A stretch of DNA of 64,000 nt from Stutzerimonas decontaminans (GCF_000661915.1 NZ_CP007509.1:3795501-3859500); one strand, 5' to 3'. Positions 1 to 9,023 are shown, counted from the first letter of the stretch. The notes: a model not told the origin generated them from the letters alone. Translations and numbers: made by a program.

Positions 1-1
1 G

Positions 2-2380
2 CTGACGCAGCGACTCGAGACGAGCGCAGCGCTGCAACCGCTCTGTGCAGCATGGGGCGGCTACAGTCGGCGCCTGCAACAGGCCGTCCAGCTGGCGGCA
101 CGCCTGCAGCAAGGTCAGGGCGAACTCCCGGCACTGGAAGCACAGGCCAAGGCTGCCGAGACGCAGCAAAACCTGGCGCGCGAGGCACTGGACAATCTGC
201 AACGCGAGCGCGACAGCGATGTCGGGCTGGCCGAACAGCTGGCCCAGCTGCATCGACAGCTCGACGAATGGCGCCAGGCCGAGCGCGAAACCGAGGCCCT
301 GCGCGAACTCTGGGCGCAGCAGCTCACGCTCACCGCCAGCCAGCGCGAACTGAGCGACGCCCACAGCCGCCAGCAGGCCGAGCTGGACAGCCTGGTACCG
401 CAGGGCAAACAGCTTCGTAGTGACCGTGATGCTGCCGAGCAGGCGCTCAAGGTCACCCTCGCCCTGCTTGAACGCCAACGCCTGGCACGCAGCGAGAATG
501 TCGAAGCGCTGCGTGCGGCGCTCGTCCCCGGCGAGCCCTGCCCGGTCTGCGGCAGCGACGAGCATCCCTGGCAGCAGACCGATGCGCTGGTCGCCAGCCT
601 CGACCGACACGACGACAGCGAGGCCGAGCGCGCGCGCCAGTCGCTGCAGGAACAGGACCGGCGTCTGCAGGAACTGCGCGATCGCCATGTCGCGCTCAGC
701 ACGCAGTTGCGGCAGACGCAACAACGCCAGGGCGAAGTCGAGGTGCAGCTGCAGGCCCTGGCACCGCGCCTGCTAGCCCTGCCCGCACACACGCGATTGC
801 TTGAGCAGCCGGAAGCCGAGCGTTCGCAATGGCTGGAAGCGCAGCTGACGACACTCAAAGACCAGATCGCCAACACCAGCCAGCGTCAGCAGCAACTGCT
901 CGCGCTGCAACAGCGCAGCGAAACCCTGCAGCAGGCCTGGCAGGCCGCGCGCGAGGCCTGCGTCGAGGCGACCCAGCAACTCGCCCGCCAACGCGATGCG
1001 CTCGCCCGCGACAGCCAACAACTCGACGAGGAACTGCAGGCCTTCGCCGAGCTACTGCCCGCAGAACAGCTGCAGCGCTGGCGCGAAAACCCGGCGCAGA
1101 CCTTTATGCAGCTGGACGCCAACGTCGCCATGCGATTGCAGCAACTTCAGGCGCAATCCGAGCTGGCCGAGGAGCTGCGCCAGTGCGAGCAGCGCCGCAG
1201 CGACGAGCAATTGCAGCAACGCCATCGCCAAGAGAAACAGGCGAGCTGCAGCGCGCGGCTGAACGAGCGCGAGAAACTGCTGCTGGCCTGCCAGCAGGCA
1301 CTGCGCACCAGCCTTGGCGAACAGACCAGCGCCAGCGCCTGGCAACAGCAGCTGGATGCGGCAATCCACGCCGCCCGCCAGGCCCAGGCCGAGATCGATC
1401 AGCAGCTCAACGAGAGCAAGCTTGGCCTGACGCGCCTGCACAGCGAGCAGCAGAACTGCCAGCAGCGCCACGCTGAACTGGAGCAGGAACGCGATGCACT
1501 GAATGCCGAACTGGCAGCCTGGCGCGTCAGCCATCCGGAGCTGGACGATGCCACTCTCGCCCAACTGCTGCACATGGACGACCAGCTGATTACCGAGGCG
1601 CGCCAGCGCCTGCGAGAGAACAGTGAAACCCTGACCCGCTGTCGCGAGCGTCTGGACGGCTGCCTCAGCCGCCTGAACACGCACAAACAACTGCATGCCG
1701 AGACGCCGGACACCGAACTGCTGCAGCAACGCCATGCCGAGCAACTGCAGCAGTGCGAGCAGGCCGACCAGCGCTGCGCGGAAACCCGCGCCAAGCTGAT
1801 CGACGATGATAAGCGTCGCAGTCAGAGCCAGGCGCTGCTCACCCAGATCGACGCCGCGCGGGCCGAGCATCAGCGCTGGGGACGCATCGCCGCGCTGATC
1901 GGTTCCAGCGACGGCGGCGCCTTCCGCAAGATTGCCCAGGCCTACAACCTCGACCTGCTGGTGCAGCACGCCAACGTGCAGCTGCGCCAACTGGCGCGCC
2001 GCTATCGCCTCAAGCGCGGCGGCAGCCCACTGGGGTTGCTGGTGTTGGATACCGAAATGGGTGACGAACTGCGCTCGGTGCATTCGCTGTCGGGCGGCGA
2101 AACCTTTCTCGTCTCGCTGGCCCTCGCGCTGGGCCTGGCGTCGATGGCATCGAGCAAGCTGAAGATCGAATCGCTGTTTATCGACGAAGGCTTCGGCAGC
2201 CTCGACCCCGAGTCGCTGCAAATCGCCATGGACGCGCTCGATTCGCTGCAGGCCCAGGGCCGCAAGGTGGCGGTGATCAGCCACGTCGCGGAAATGCACG
2301 AGCGCATTCCGGTGCAGATCCGTGTACGCCGTCAGGGCAATGGGCAGAGTGATCTGCAAATTGTTGGAGGGCTGCCATAA
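2..2380 (+). CDS. sbcC: SbcC, ATPase subunit of the SbcCD nuclease (5'-truncated by the window edge)
   Basis: C-terminal 792 residues of the SMC-like SbcC/Rad50 ATPase, which works with the SbcD nuclease to cut DNA hairpins and ends. The frame is open from base 2, so the start lies outside the window. A zinc-hook motif CPVC (within GEPCPVCGSDEHPW) is encoded at 539-550 and sits between two long Gln/Arg/Ala/Glu-rich coiled-coil arms. The C-terminal ATPase lobe carries the ABC signature LSGGETF (about 2084-2104) and Walker B LFIDEGFGSLD (about 2176-2208). Walker A must lie upstream of the window. The coiled-coil region has unusual bias (Q, R, L, A), as expected of this family. No terminator with a T-run follows; a 7-bp stem (2424-2430 with 2438-2444) is the only candidate. 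Family identity is clear. Confidence 0.95.
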   Translation: MTQRLETSAALQPLCAAWGGYSRRLQQAVQLAARLQQGQGELPALEAQAKAAETQQNLAREALDNLQRERDSDVGLAEQLAQLHRQLDEWRQAERETEALRELWAQQLTLTASQRELSDAHSRQQAELDSLVPQGKQLRSDRDAAEQALKVTLALLERQRLARSENVEALRAALVPGEPCPVCGSDEHPWQQTDALVASLDRHDDSEAERARQSLQEQDRRLQELRDRHVALSTQLRQTQQRQGEVEVQLQALAPRLLALPAHTRLLEQPEAERSQWLEAQLTTLKDQIANTSQRQQQLLALQQRSETLQQAWQAAREACVEATQQLARQRDALARDSQQLDEELQAFAELLPAEQLQRWRENPAQTFMQLDANVAMRLQQLQAQSELAEELRQCEQRRSDEQLQQRHRQEKQASCSARLNEREKLLLACQQALRTSLGEQTSASAWQQQLDAAIHAARQAQAEIDQQLNESKLGLTRLHSEQQNCQQRHAELEQERDALNAELAAWRVSHPELDDATLAQLLHMDDQLITEARQRLRENSETLTRCRERLDGCLSRLNTHKQLHAETPDTELLQQRHAEQLQQCEQADQRCAETRAKLIDDDKRRSQSQALLTQIDAARAEHQRWGRIAALIGSSDGGAFRKIAQAYNLDLLVQHANVQLRQLARRYRLKRGGSPLGLLVLDTEMGDELRSVHSLSGGETFLVSLALALGLASMASSKLKIESLFIDEGFGSLDPESLQIAMDALDSLQAQGRKVAVISHVAEMHERIPVQIRVRRQGNGQSDLQIVGGLP

Positions 2381-2629
2381 GGACCGGCGCTTTCGACGCC
2401 GTCGTTCGACGGTGATCGGCAACGGGCTCGGTCGCTTCGAGCCCAACGCGGCCGTCAAACAAGTCAGCGCAGATCGCTGAACATTCTGCTGCGCGCAACA
2501 CCATCGCGGCTGGATGTTTTTCAAACAACCTGCGAGCAGCCCTGGGACGCGACTTTGCTCGGAAACCACAGGCGCTGGCGGCCCTTGCGGCCATTCGTCC
2601 GCTTGTGTTTGCCCACTACCCGCCGTAAG
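2381..2629. other. Intergenic region with no gene; start of the btuB leader
   Basis: About 250 bp between sbcC and the cobalamin riboswitch. I see no credible coding frame. Two short dyads are present: CCGTC/GACGG around 2400-2413 and GGGCTCG/CGAGCCC at 2424-2430/2438-2444, which may act as weak 3' ends for sbcC. The promoter for the btuB transcript must lie here, but no convincing -35/-10 pair was found. Confidence 0.5.
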
Positions 2630-2838
2630 GTTCGCGCGTTTTCTTATCCGCCCAGGTGTGCACGACCGCAAGGTCCGCATTAAACGGGAAGCCGGTGCGC
2701 TCGAAGAGCAAGGCCGGCGCTGCCCCCGCAACGGTAATCGACCGCGATCCTTGGGATCGCCGTCCGCTCGACAGCCACTGTGTTCCGACATGGGAAGGTG
2801 AGCGCGATGCGCGTCGAAAGCCCGGAGACCGGCCTGAC
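2630..2838 (+). promoter_or_regulatory. Cobalamin (adenosylcobalamin-type) riboswitch aptamer
   Basis: This segment contains the ordered conserved blocks of the cobalamin riboswitch: GGGAAGCCGGTG (about 2686-2697), GCCGGCGCTGCCCCCGCAAC with GGTAAT (about 2713-2738), the B12-box core AGCCACTG (about 2773-2780), TGGGAAGGTG (about 2791-2800), GATGCGCG, and the closing AAGCCCGGAGACCGGCCTG (about 2818-2836). It precedes a BtuB-like receptor gene, the classic target. The outer limits are approximate because the P1 strands were not folded by software. Confidence 0.95.
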
Positions 2839-2913
2839 GGATTCGACTGGTGTTGCGGAGGGCAGCACCGTCAAGCGCTGCTGCCCGTCATCCCCCGCGC
2901 TTGTTCCTGCCCT

Positions 2914-2939
2914 CCTCAAAAGTCTGCGATCTTTTGAGG
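2914..2939 (+). promoter_or_regulatory. Shine-Dalgarno-sequestering hairpin, expression platform of the B12 riboswitch
   Basis: A perfect 9-bp stem, CCTCAAAAG (2914-2922) with CTTTTGAGG (2931-2939), has an 8-nt loop. The 3' arm contains the GAGG part of the ribosome binding site GAGGA (2936-2940) for the ATG at 2950. No T-run follows, so translational rather than transcriptional control is expected: when this stem forms, ribosome access is blocked. Confidence 0.75.
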
Positions 2940-2949
2940 AATTCCAAGA

Positions 2950-4809
2950 ATGAAACTGTCCCGACTTGCCCTGGCCGTGGCGCTGCTGCCTGGCGTTGAG
3001 GTGTTTGCTGCTGAGCAGGAGCTGCCAAGCATGCTCATTACCTCAGCCCGCCAGGCTGAACCCCGCGCCCAGGCCACTGCAGCCAATACCGTATTCACTC
3101 GAGCCGATATCGAGCGGCTACAAGCCCGCAGCGTGCCCGAGCTGCTGCGGCGTGTGCCAGGCGTACAGGTGGGCAGCCCTGGCGGTGTGGCATCGCTGTC
3201 GCTGCGTGGCACCGGTACTGCACAAACGCTGGTGCTGGTCGATGGCCAACGCATTGCTTCAGCCACCAGCGGTTTCGCCCGCCTCGACTACCTGGCTATC
3301 GACAACATCGAGCGTGTCGAAGTGATCCGTGGCCCGCGCTCCTCGCTTTACGGCGCGGATGCCATTGGTGGCGTCATCCAGATCTTTACCCGTGGCGGCA
3401 AACCCGGAATAAAACCGGAAGTCCGCTTGGCCGCCGGCAGCGACCAGACCTTCCAGCGCAGCCTGAGCCTGGCAGCCGGGACCGAGCAGACCCGTGTCCA
3501 TCTAGGCGCCAGCCTCGATGAGAGCGACGGCCTCGATATCACCCGCGACAACCGCGGCGCCGATCGAGACAACGATGGCCAGCGCAACAAGGCGCTGCAC
3601 CTGAAGCTGGATCACCAGTTCGATGCAAACTGGAAAGCGGGCTTGAGTCTCAACGACCAGCGCGGCAAGAACGAGTACGACGATGCCTACGAGTTTGCTC
3701 CGGGCGCACCGCAGGACGAGTTTCGCGTCAGCAGCTACAGCGGCTACCTGGACAGTCAGCTGACGGACATCTGGAACAGCCGTCTGGAGATGGGTCGCAG
3801 CTTCGATCGCAACCGCGCGGTCGGCTCCAACTACAACGACGGCCTGCTGGAAACCACCCGTCACTCGGCTGCCTGGATCAATCGCCTGCAGCTGAGCGAA
3901 CGCCAGCAACTAAGTCTCGGCAGCGACTGGTACGAGGACCGTCTCGATGCCACCACCACCTACCAGGAAGACAGCCGCGACAACCTCGCTTTCTTTGCCC
4001 AGCACAGCTTCCAGAGCGAGCGATTCGGTACGGAGCTGGGCCTACGCCACGATGACAATCAGCAGTTCGGCAGCCACAACAGCTGGAACGCGGCGCTCAG
4101 CCTGCCGGTGGGTGAGTCGCAGCGCTGGATTCTGAGCTACGGTGAAGGCTTCCGTGCGCCCACGTTCACCGATCTCTACGCACCCCCAGCCTGGGGTCCG
4201 AACCCGGACCTGACGCCGGAGACTTCGAAGACCTACGAATTGCAATGGCGCGCTGAATTCGACGAGACCCAGCTGGAAGCCGCGCTTTATCGTACCGACG
4301 TCGAAGACATGATTGCCTGGGGTGGAACCCGAATGGAAAACATCAGCCAGGCACGGATCAACGGTTTCGAAGCCAGTGCGGCGCGCGAACTGCTGGGGTG
4401 GCAGGCGAGCCTCGGCGTTAGCATCATCGATCCACGTGATCGGAACAGCGGACGGGTACTACAACGTCGCGCCAAGCGCTCGCTGAGCCTGGACATGGAT
4501 CGCCAATTCGGCGCATTCGGCGTCGGCGCGTCCTGGCAGGCCTTCAGCCAGCGCTTCGACGACAGCGCGTTCAATTCAAACTACGAGTCTGAGCGCACCA
4601 CAATCCCAGGATATGCCGTGCTGAACCTTCGCACGAGCTGGCAGGCGACCCCCGAACTTCGCTGGGAAGCCAAGTTGGATAACGTGCTGGACAAGGACTA
4701 TCACCTGGCGCTGTACCAGCGCGAATTCGCCAACATGGACAGCGCCTACGGCTACAAGGAGCAGGGCCGCACCGCACTGTTCGCCGTCATCTGGAATCCG
4801 TCGCTGTAG
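2950..4809 (+). CDS. btuB: BtuB-like TonB-dependent outer membrane receptor, probably for cobalamin
   Basis: A 619-residue TonB-dependent receptor that should import cobalamin-type corrinoids across the outer membrane. It has a signal peptide (residues 1-20, cleavage near VFA-AEQ) and a TonB-box-like segment, PSMLITSARQ, around residues 26-35. The plug domain spans about residues 38-145 and contains the typical blocks VPELLRRVPGVQV, LVLVDGQRI and RVEVIRGPRSSLYG. A 22-stranded barrel fills the rest. The length fits BtuB (about 615). The protein ends in NPSL rather than the usual terminal aromatic residue, a small oddity for an outer membrane protein. The start is set by GAGGA at 2936-2940. The upstream B12 riboswitch strongly supports the substrate. 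Confidence 0.9.
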   Translation: MKLSRLALAVALLPGVEVFAAEQELPSMLITSARQAEPRAQATAANTVFTRADIERLQARSVPELLRRVPGVQVGSPGGVASLSLRGTGTAQTLVLVDGQRIASATSGFARLDYLAIDNIERVEVIRGPRSSLYGADAIGGVIQIFTRGGKPGIKPEVRLAAGSDQTFQRSLSLAAGTEQTRVHLGASLDESDGLDITRDNRGADRDNDGQRNKALHLKLDHQFDANWKAGLSLNDQRGKNEYDDAYEFAPGAPQDEFRVSSYSGYLDSQLTDIWNSRLEMGRSFDRNRAVGSNYNDGLLETTRHSAAWINRLQLSERQQLSLGSDWYEDRLDATTTYQEDSRDNLAFFAQHSFQSERFGTELGLRHDDNQQFGSHNSWNAALSLPVGESQRWILSYGEGFRAPTFTDLYAPPAWGPNPDLTPETSKTYELQWRAEFDETQLEAALYRTDVEDMIAWGGTRMENISQARINGFEASAARELLGWQASLGVSIIDPRDRNSGRVLQRRAKRSLSLDMDRQFGAFGVGASWQAFSQRFDDSAFNSNYESERTTIPGYAVLNLRTSWQATPELRWEAKLDNVLDKDYHLALYQREFANMDSAYGYKEQGRTALFAVIWNPSL

Positions 4810-4823
4810 TCGCGTTAACCAGC

Positions 4824-4840
4824 GCGCCCGCTCAGGGCGC
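4824..4840. terminator. Short hairpin between convergent btuB and btuF-like genes
   Basis: GCGCCC (4824-4829) and GGGCGC (4835-4840) form a 6-bp GC stem with loop GCTCA, overlapping the stop codon of the leftward gene (4832-4834). It has no T-run on either strand, so it is only a weak candidate 3'-end structure. Confidence 0.3.
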
Positions 4841-5632
4841 TGCGGCCATCACTTCGCAGAGCTTCCGGATCGCCGCCAGCATCTGGAAGCTCGGTCGCTC
4901 CAGCCCCTTGTCGGGCACTTCCAGTAATCGCCCATCACGCACGGCGCTGAGCTGCGGCCAGGCCTGCCACTCGTCCAGCTGCGCACCACTGCCGGCCAGG
5001 ATGACTTCGGGATCGCGAGCAAGCACGGCTTCGATGCTGACCTGAGGTGCCGCCAGGGTCAGGTCGGCGAAAACGTTCTGCCCACCACACACCTCTATCG
5101 CTTCGCTGATGATCTGCTGGCCGCCGAGGGTATACAGCGGGCGATTCCAGATCTGATAGAAAACCCGCAGTGGCTCAGCGCGCTTGTAGTTGCTGCGTAA
5201 CTCGGCAAGGCCCGCGCGAAATTGCTCCGCCAGCCGCTCGCCTTGTTCGGCGCGGCCTACGGCATTGCCAACCGCAACGAACTGCTCGGCCAGCCCTTCG
5301 AGACGGGTCTGCTCGGCAACCAGAACGCGAATACCGAACTGCTGCAACTGCTCACGCTGACTGCGCGGCACACTGTCCGGCCAGAGCAGCACGAGGTCCG
5401 GGCGCAGGCTGAGCAGGGTTTCCATTTCCACCTGGCCGTAGCGCCCAACCGAAGGCACCGACTGCAGCTCTGCTGGGCGCTCGCCGCCATCCAGGACGCC
5501 AACCAACCGGTCGGCGGCGTTGAGTTCGAGCATGATCTCGCTGAGCGATGGCGCCAGGCTCACTACTCGCTCGGCAGCCAACGCAGGCAATGACGCCAGC
5601 GAAACCAGCGCGACGAGTAGCAGACGTCGCAT
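4832..5632 (-). CDS. btuF: BtuF-like periplasmic cobalamin-binding protein
   Basis: A 266-residue ABC-type periplasmic binding protein of the BtuF/FecB helical-backbone family, expected to bind vitamin B12 after it crosses the outer membrane. The signal peptide covers residues 1-19 (cleavage after LPALA). Family blocks include RVVSLAPSLSEIMLEL near the mature N-terminus, LRPDLVLLW and VFYQIWNRPLYTLGG. The ATG at 5630-5632 overlaps the upstream gene's stop by one base (TGATG), so translation is probably coupled. It lies convergent to the riboswitch-controlled receptor gene, fitting a B12 role. No BtuC permease or BtuD ATPase is adjacent, so the partner transporter must be elsewhere. A more general metal-chelate binder is the alternative. 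Confidence 0.85.
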   Translation of the reverse strand: MRRLLLVALVSLASLPALAAERVVSLAPSLSEIMLELNAADRLVGVLDGGERPAELQSVPSVGRYGQVEMETLLSLRPDLVLLWPDSVPRSQREQLQQFGIRVLVAEQTRLEGLAEQFVAVGNAVGRAEQGERLAEQFRAGLAELRSNYKRAEPLRVFYQIWNRPLYTLGGQQIISEAIEVCGGQNVFADLTLAAPQVSIEAVLARDPEVILAGSGAQLDEWQAWPQLSAVRDGRLLEVPDKGLERPSFQMLAAIRKLCEVMAAAP

Positions 5633-6039
5633 CAATGCAATTGCCGCGGAATGCGGTAGAGCACCAGCAACACCAGGCTGCCAAATACCAGCAACAGGCG
5701 AGCAACCGGCTCCATGCCGAATAGCGCACCCGCAGCGCCGATCCAGGCCGGTAATGAGGCGATCAGCAGACCGCGACGGCGAACACGGCGCAGATCGCTC
5801 CAGGCATCGTCCTCCACCGGGCCGTTCAGCGCCTGTTCGGTGGCAATCAGTGCATGTTTGAAGCGGGTGAAGGCCCGCAGGCTGAAGAACAGCGAAACCA
5901 GGCCGGCAGCGAAGAGTGGCAGACCCCAATCGGCAAACACCACCGATGTGCGCCCAAGCACCAGCACAGGCAGCACCATCAGCAGCGTATACAGCCAGCC
6001 GTCACGTGCGAGCTGGCGAAGGGCGGCGTCTCGCGTCAC
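5632..6039 (-). CDS. Small four-helix membrane protein, unknown function
   Basis: A 135-residue protein that I do not recognise as a characterised family. Four hydrophobic segments come in two pairs: residues about 17-32 and 36-54, then about 92-108 and 110-130, separated by a charged stretch ([14 protein letters not shown]). This suggests an inner-membrane protein with a cytoplasmic or periplasmic loop in the middle. It starts with GTG at 6037-6039 in a 4-base GTGA overlap with the end of ribA. Its stop overlaps the btuF-like start, so the three genes form a tight operon. Its role is unknown; a link to B12 or flavin handling is suggested only by position. Confidence 0.75.
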   Translation of the reverse strand: MTRDAALRQLARDGWLYTLLMVLPVLVLGRTSVVFADWGLPLFAAGLVSLFFSLRAFTRFKHALIATEQALNGPVEDDAWSDLRRVRRRGLLIASLPAWIGAAGALFGMEPVARLLLVFGSLVLLVLYRIPRQLH

Positions 6040-6653
6040 GACTGCTCGGCTTCGCCCTGGTGAATCTCGCCGAGCATGTGGCCGAGCTTGCCGGCCTTGG
6101 TGGCGAGGTATTTGCGATTATGCGGATTGTGCGCGATCTGCAGCGGCTTGCGCTCGGCGACGCGAATGCCGAAGCCCTGCAGAGCCTTGACCTTGCGCGG
6201 GTTGTTGGTCATCAGCTTGATCTCCGCGATGCCGAGATGCTCGAGCATCGGCAGGCAGATGCCGTAGTCGCGCATGTCCGGGGCGAAGCCCAGGCGCTCG
6301 TTGGCCTCAACGGTATCGGCGCCGGCGTCCTGCAACTCGTAGGCGCGGATCTTGTTCAGCAGGCCGATGCCGCGGCCTTCCTGGCGCAGATAGAGCAGCA
6401 CGCCGCGGCCCTCGTCGGCAATCGCCCGCAGTGCCGCTTCCAGCTGGAAGCCGCAGTCACAGCGCAGGCTGAACAACGCATCACCGGTCAGGCACTCGGA
6501 GTGCAGACGCCCCAGCACCGGCTTGCCATCGGCCACGTCGCCGAGCGTCAGCGCGACATGTTCCTTGCCAGTGTCCTGGTCGAGAAAACCATGCATGGTG
6601 AACACACCGAACGGCGTCGGCAGTTGGGAAGCGGCGACGAACACGACAGACAC
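6036..6653 (-). CDS. ribA: GTP cyclohydrolase II
   Basis: A 205-residue stand-alone RibA, catalysing the first step of riboflavin synthesis (GTP to the diaminopyrimidinone phosphate, formate and PPi). Key blocks are [20 protein letters not shown], which contains the three zinc cysteines; [20 protein letters not shown], with the catalytic Arg region; and [16 protein letters not shown]. The GTG at 6651-6653 gives [16 protein letters not shown], the usual Pseudomonas N-terminus and length. An upstream in-frame extension looks non-coding. No strong Shine-Dalgarno is visible. It heads the ribA - membrane protein - btuF-like operon. It supplies the activity that the C-terminal domain of the ribBA gene at 10041-11120 appears to lack. 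Confidence 0.95.
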   Translation of the reverse strand: MSVVFVAASQLPTPFGVFTMHGFLDQDTGKEHVALTLGDVADGKPVLGRLHSECLTGDALFSLRCDCGFQLEAALRAIADEGRGVLLYLRQEGRGIGLLNKIRAYELQDAGADTVEANERLGFAPDMRDYGICLPMLEHLGIAEIKLMTNNPRKVKALQGFGIRVAERKPLQIAHNPHNRKYLATKAGKLGHMLGEIHQGEAEQS

Positions 6654-6763
6654 GGGCGGAAATCCCAGAAGGCAGAAAAGCGGACATTGTAACACCAACT
6701 AACCCCGAATCTGGCTGGAGAGTTTGGCCGTCGACCGCGCCTATCGTGCCGTCGGGAAGCGGC

Positions 6764-7411
6764 TCAGGAGGTTTTCGACTCCAGCACCAGCACGCCCTGC
6801 TCCTCGCGCCAGCTGACGCGACCGAGAAAGCTCATGCCGAGCAACGCGTCGGTGGGCGAGCCACCCTCGACGACTACCGCTTCCACGCCGATCACCTCGA
6901 TCGCCCCGACCTTCACACTGTTGAGATGAACGCGCCAGGCCTTGGCGGTACCGCTGGCAGTGCTCACCACCATCGGCCGGCCGTTGACCCGGTAGTCGAT
7001 GCCCAGGCGGCGAGCCTGATGTTCGTTGATCGCCACGGAGGTAGCGCCGGTATCGACGAGAAACTGGATCGGCTGGCCATTGATCGCTCCGGCGATCCAG
7101 TAATGGCCGCCGGTGCCCTTGGCCACGCTCAGTTGGGTCTTGCTTGGTGTGGCGTAGGCGCCGCTGTATTCGCGGCTCAGGTTGTAGTGACGCTCGACGC
7201 CATCGACCCGCAGCACCGCGCCACTGGCATCGGCGCTGACTACCTGAACGCCGCCTGGGCCGGTCTGGCCGACCTTGACCAGCTTGCGCTGGCCGTCGAC
7301 ATTGACCACCGCAGCCCCCGGAAACAGCCCAACCACCTGCACCATGGACGCGGCCTGCGCCAGTGCGGGCAGCAGCAACAGGCTGGCGAACAGAATGGGG
7401 ATGCTACGCAT
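6764..7411 (-). CDS. Periplasmic clan AA (retropepsin-like) aspartic protease, TIGR02281 type
   Basis: A 215-residue exported protein with a signal peptide (residues 1-20, cleavage near ALAQA-A). It has a single retropepsin-like domain with the catalytic motif LVDTGATSV at about residue 125, followed by the family's second conserved block ALLGMSFLGRV. One catalytic Asp per chain implies a dimer, as in retropepsins. The N-terminal half, about residues 21-100, is a small beta-rich region of unknown role. The start ATG at 7409-7411 is preceded by GAGGAA; an upstream in-frame extension was discounted. The physiological substrate is unknown. It lies between ribA and pgpA on the same strand but with gaps of 86-110 bp, so it is probably its own unit. 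Confidence 0.8.
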   Translation of the reverse strand: MRSIPILFASLLLLPALAQAASMVQVVGLFPGAAVVNVDGQRKLVKVGQTGPGGVQVVSADASGAVLRVDGVERHYNLSREYSGAYATPSKTQLSVAKGTGGHYWIAGAINGQPIQFLVDTGATSVAINEHQARRLGIDYRVNGRPMVVSTASGTAKAWRVHLNSVKVGAIEVIGVEAVVVEGGSPTDALLGMSFLGRVSWREEQGVLVLESKTS

Positions 7412-7497
7412 GGCTATTTCCTCGAAACCAGGCCGTCCGGGCCGGAACGACCGATCATCCATTAACAGCCGGCACGCTGCAGCGACCGGACGCACAA

Positions 7498-7995
7498 TCA
7501 AACCAACAGCGCCACCAGTCCCTGCATGACCGCCCAGGCCGCGATACCGGCGAGGATATCGTCGAGCATGATGCCCACCCCGCCATGGATGTGCCGATCC
7601 ACCCAGCTGATCGGCCAAGGCTTGGCGATATCCATCACGCGGAACACCACGAAACCAAGCAGCATCCAGTACCAGCCTTCCGGCACCAGCCAGAAGGTGA
7701 TCCAGATGCCGACGAACTCATCCCAGACGATCCCTTCGTGGTCGTGCACACCGAGTTCACGCGCCACCTTGCCGCACAGCCAGACGCCGAACAGCATGGT
7801 CAGCCCGAGCATCAGCAGATGACCCCAGCCCGGCAGCAGTTGCCACAGCGGCACGAACGGCAGTGCTACCAGCGAACCCCAGGTGCCCGGCGCCTTGGGC
7901 ATCAGCCCGGAACCGAAGCCGAACGCCAGATTGTGCCAAGGATTGGACCAGACCAGGGTTTGTGGCTTGGTCGCGACCGGTGCGGAGTCAGTCAA
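7498..7995 (-). CDS. pgpA: Phosphatidylglycerophosphatase A
   Basis: A 165-residue inner-membrane phosphatase that dephosphorylates phosphatidylglycerol phosphate to phosphatidylglycerol. The family motif PKAPGTWGSL sits near residue 35, and the acidic motif GIVWDEFVGIWIT follows near residue 95. Several hydrophobic helices are present, with a final one at the C-terminus. The start appears to be TTG (7993-7995), giving MTDSAPVATKP, with AAGGAA about 7 bases upstream. It is the last gene of the nusB-thiL-pgpA run; the 53-bp gap to thiL shows no terminator. Confidence 0.92.
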   Translation of the reverse strand: MTDSAPVATKPQTLVWSNPWHNLAFGFGSGLMPKAPGTWGSLVALPFVPLWQLLPGWGHLLMLGLTMLFGVWLCGKVARELGVHDHEGIVWDEFVGIWITFWLVPEGWYWMLLGFVVFRVMDIAKPWPISWVDRHIHGGVGIMLDDILAGIAAWAVMQGLVALLV

Positions 7996-8048
7996 AACAG
8001 CGTTCCTTATCGGATCGATGGCAAGCAGCTACGGGGTCGAACCAGCGC

Positions 8049-9011
8049 CTACGCATTGAAATGGTTGTAGCCACGCTCGGACACGGCCACTTCGTTGCCC
8101 GCCGCATCAAGCAGCTGCACCCCCTGCCCCGCCGCCACTCGACCGATGACGTGCACCGACCAGCCGGCATCGAGCAGCGCAGATAGCTCAGCGGGCGGCA
8201 GCGTGAAGGCGAGCAGATAGTCATCCCCGCCGGCCAGCGCACAGCGCAACGCTTCGCCCTCACCGGCGAACCGGCGTAGCGGCTCGGACAGAGGCAGGCG
8301 GTCACGCTCGATCTGCAAGGCCACACCCGAAGCCTTGGCAATATGCCCGCAGTCAGCCAGCAGACCGTCGGAGATATCCAGCGCCGCCGTGGCCTTGCCT
8401 CGCAGCGCTTCACCCAGGGCCAGCTGCGGTTGCGGCGACCAGTAGCGTGCCAGCAGGTGTTCGGCGACATCCGCCTCGGCTTCGGCCTGACCGAGCACCA
8501 GCGGCAACGCGCCGGCCGCTTCACCAAGCACGCCGCCGACGCAGAGCAGATCGCCGACCTGCGCACCGGACCGAACCAGCGCCTGCCCGGCCGGGACTCG
8601 GCCGAACACCGTAACGGTAAGGCTCAGCGGGCCGCGGGTGGTGTCGCCACCAATCAAACGCAGGCTGCAATCAAGCGCCATCGCATCCAGGCCACGGGCA
8701 AGTTCCGCCAGCCAGAGTGGATCGCCAGCAGGCAAGGTCAGGGCAAGGGTGAAGCCGATGGGCGTGGCGCCCATGGCGGCGAGATCACTGGCGGCCACGG
8801 CCAACGAGCGCTGGCCGAGCAGGAAGGGATCGCAAGGATCGGGGAAATGTACCCCGGCGACCAGGGTATCAGTGGAAACAGCCAGCTGTTCGCCGACCGG
8901 AAGCTGCAGCAGGGCACAATCATCGCCAATGCCGAGAACGACTTCGCCGCCCGCCCTGGCACAAGCGGCGGCGGCGAAGTAGTGACGGATCAGCTCGAAC
9001 TCACCCAGCAA
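8049..9011 (-). CDS. thiL: Thiamine-monophosphate kinase
   Basis: A 320-residue kinase that phosphorylates thiamine phosphate to thiamine diphosphate. Family blocks are GEFELIRHYF at the N-terminus, GIGDDCALL (Mg-ATP site), STDTLVAGVHF and RLIGGDTTRGPLSLTVTVFG. The C-terminal half carries ALDISDGLLADCGHIA and LAGGDDYLLAFTLP. The start is most likely TTG at 9009-9011; the nearest family consensus starts one or two residues later, and the ribosome binding site is weak, so this start is uncertain. It lies 12 bp after nusB, in the same operon. Confidence 0.93.
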   Translation of the reverse strand: MLGEFELIRHYFAAAACARAGGEVVLGIGDDCALLQLPVGEQLAVSTDTLVAGVHFPDPCDPFLLGQRSLAVAASDLAAMGATPIGFTLALTLPAGDPLWLAELARGLDAMALDCSLRLIGGDTTRGPLSLTVTVFGRVPAGQALVRSGAQVGDLLCVGGVLGEAAGALPLVLGQAEAEADVAEHLLARYWSPQPQLALGEALRGKATAALDISDGLLADCGHIAKASGVALQIERDRLPLSEPLRRFAGEGEALRCALAGGDDYLLAFTLPPAELSALLDAGWSVHVIGRVAAGQGVQLLDAAGNEVAVSERGYNHFNA

Positions 9012-9023
9012 GGCGAGCGGCCC

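Noticed and set aside
1052..2791. A long open frame antisense to sbcC and running over the B12 riboswitch
   Set aside because: It covers the sbcC coding strand in antisense and crosses a well-supported riboswitch. Its Leu/Gln/Ala-rich sequence is what codon bias of the coding strand produces.
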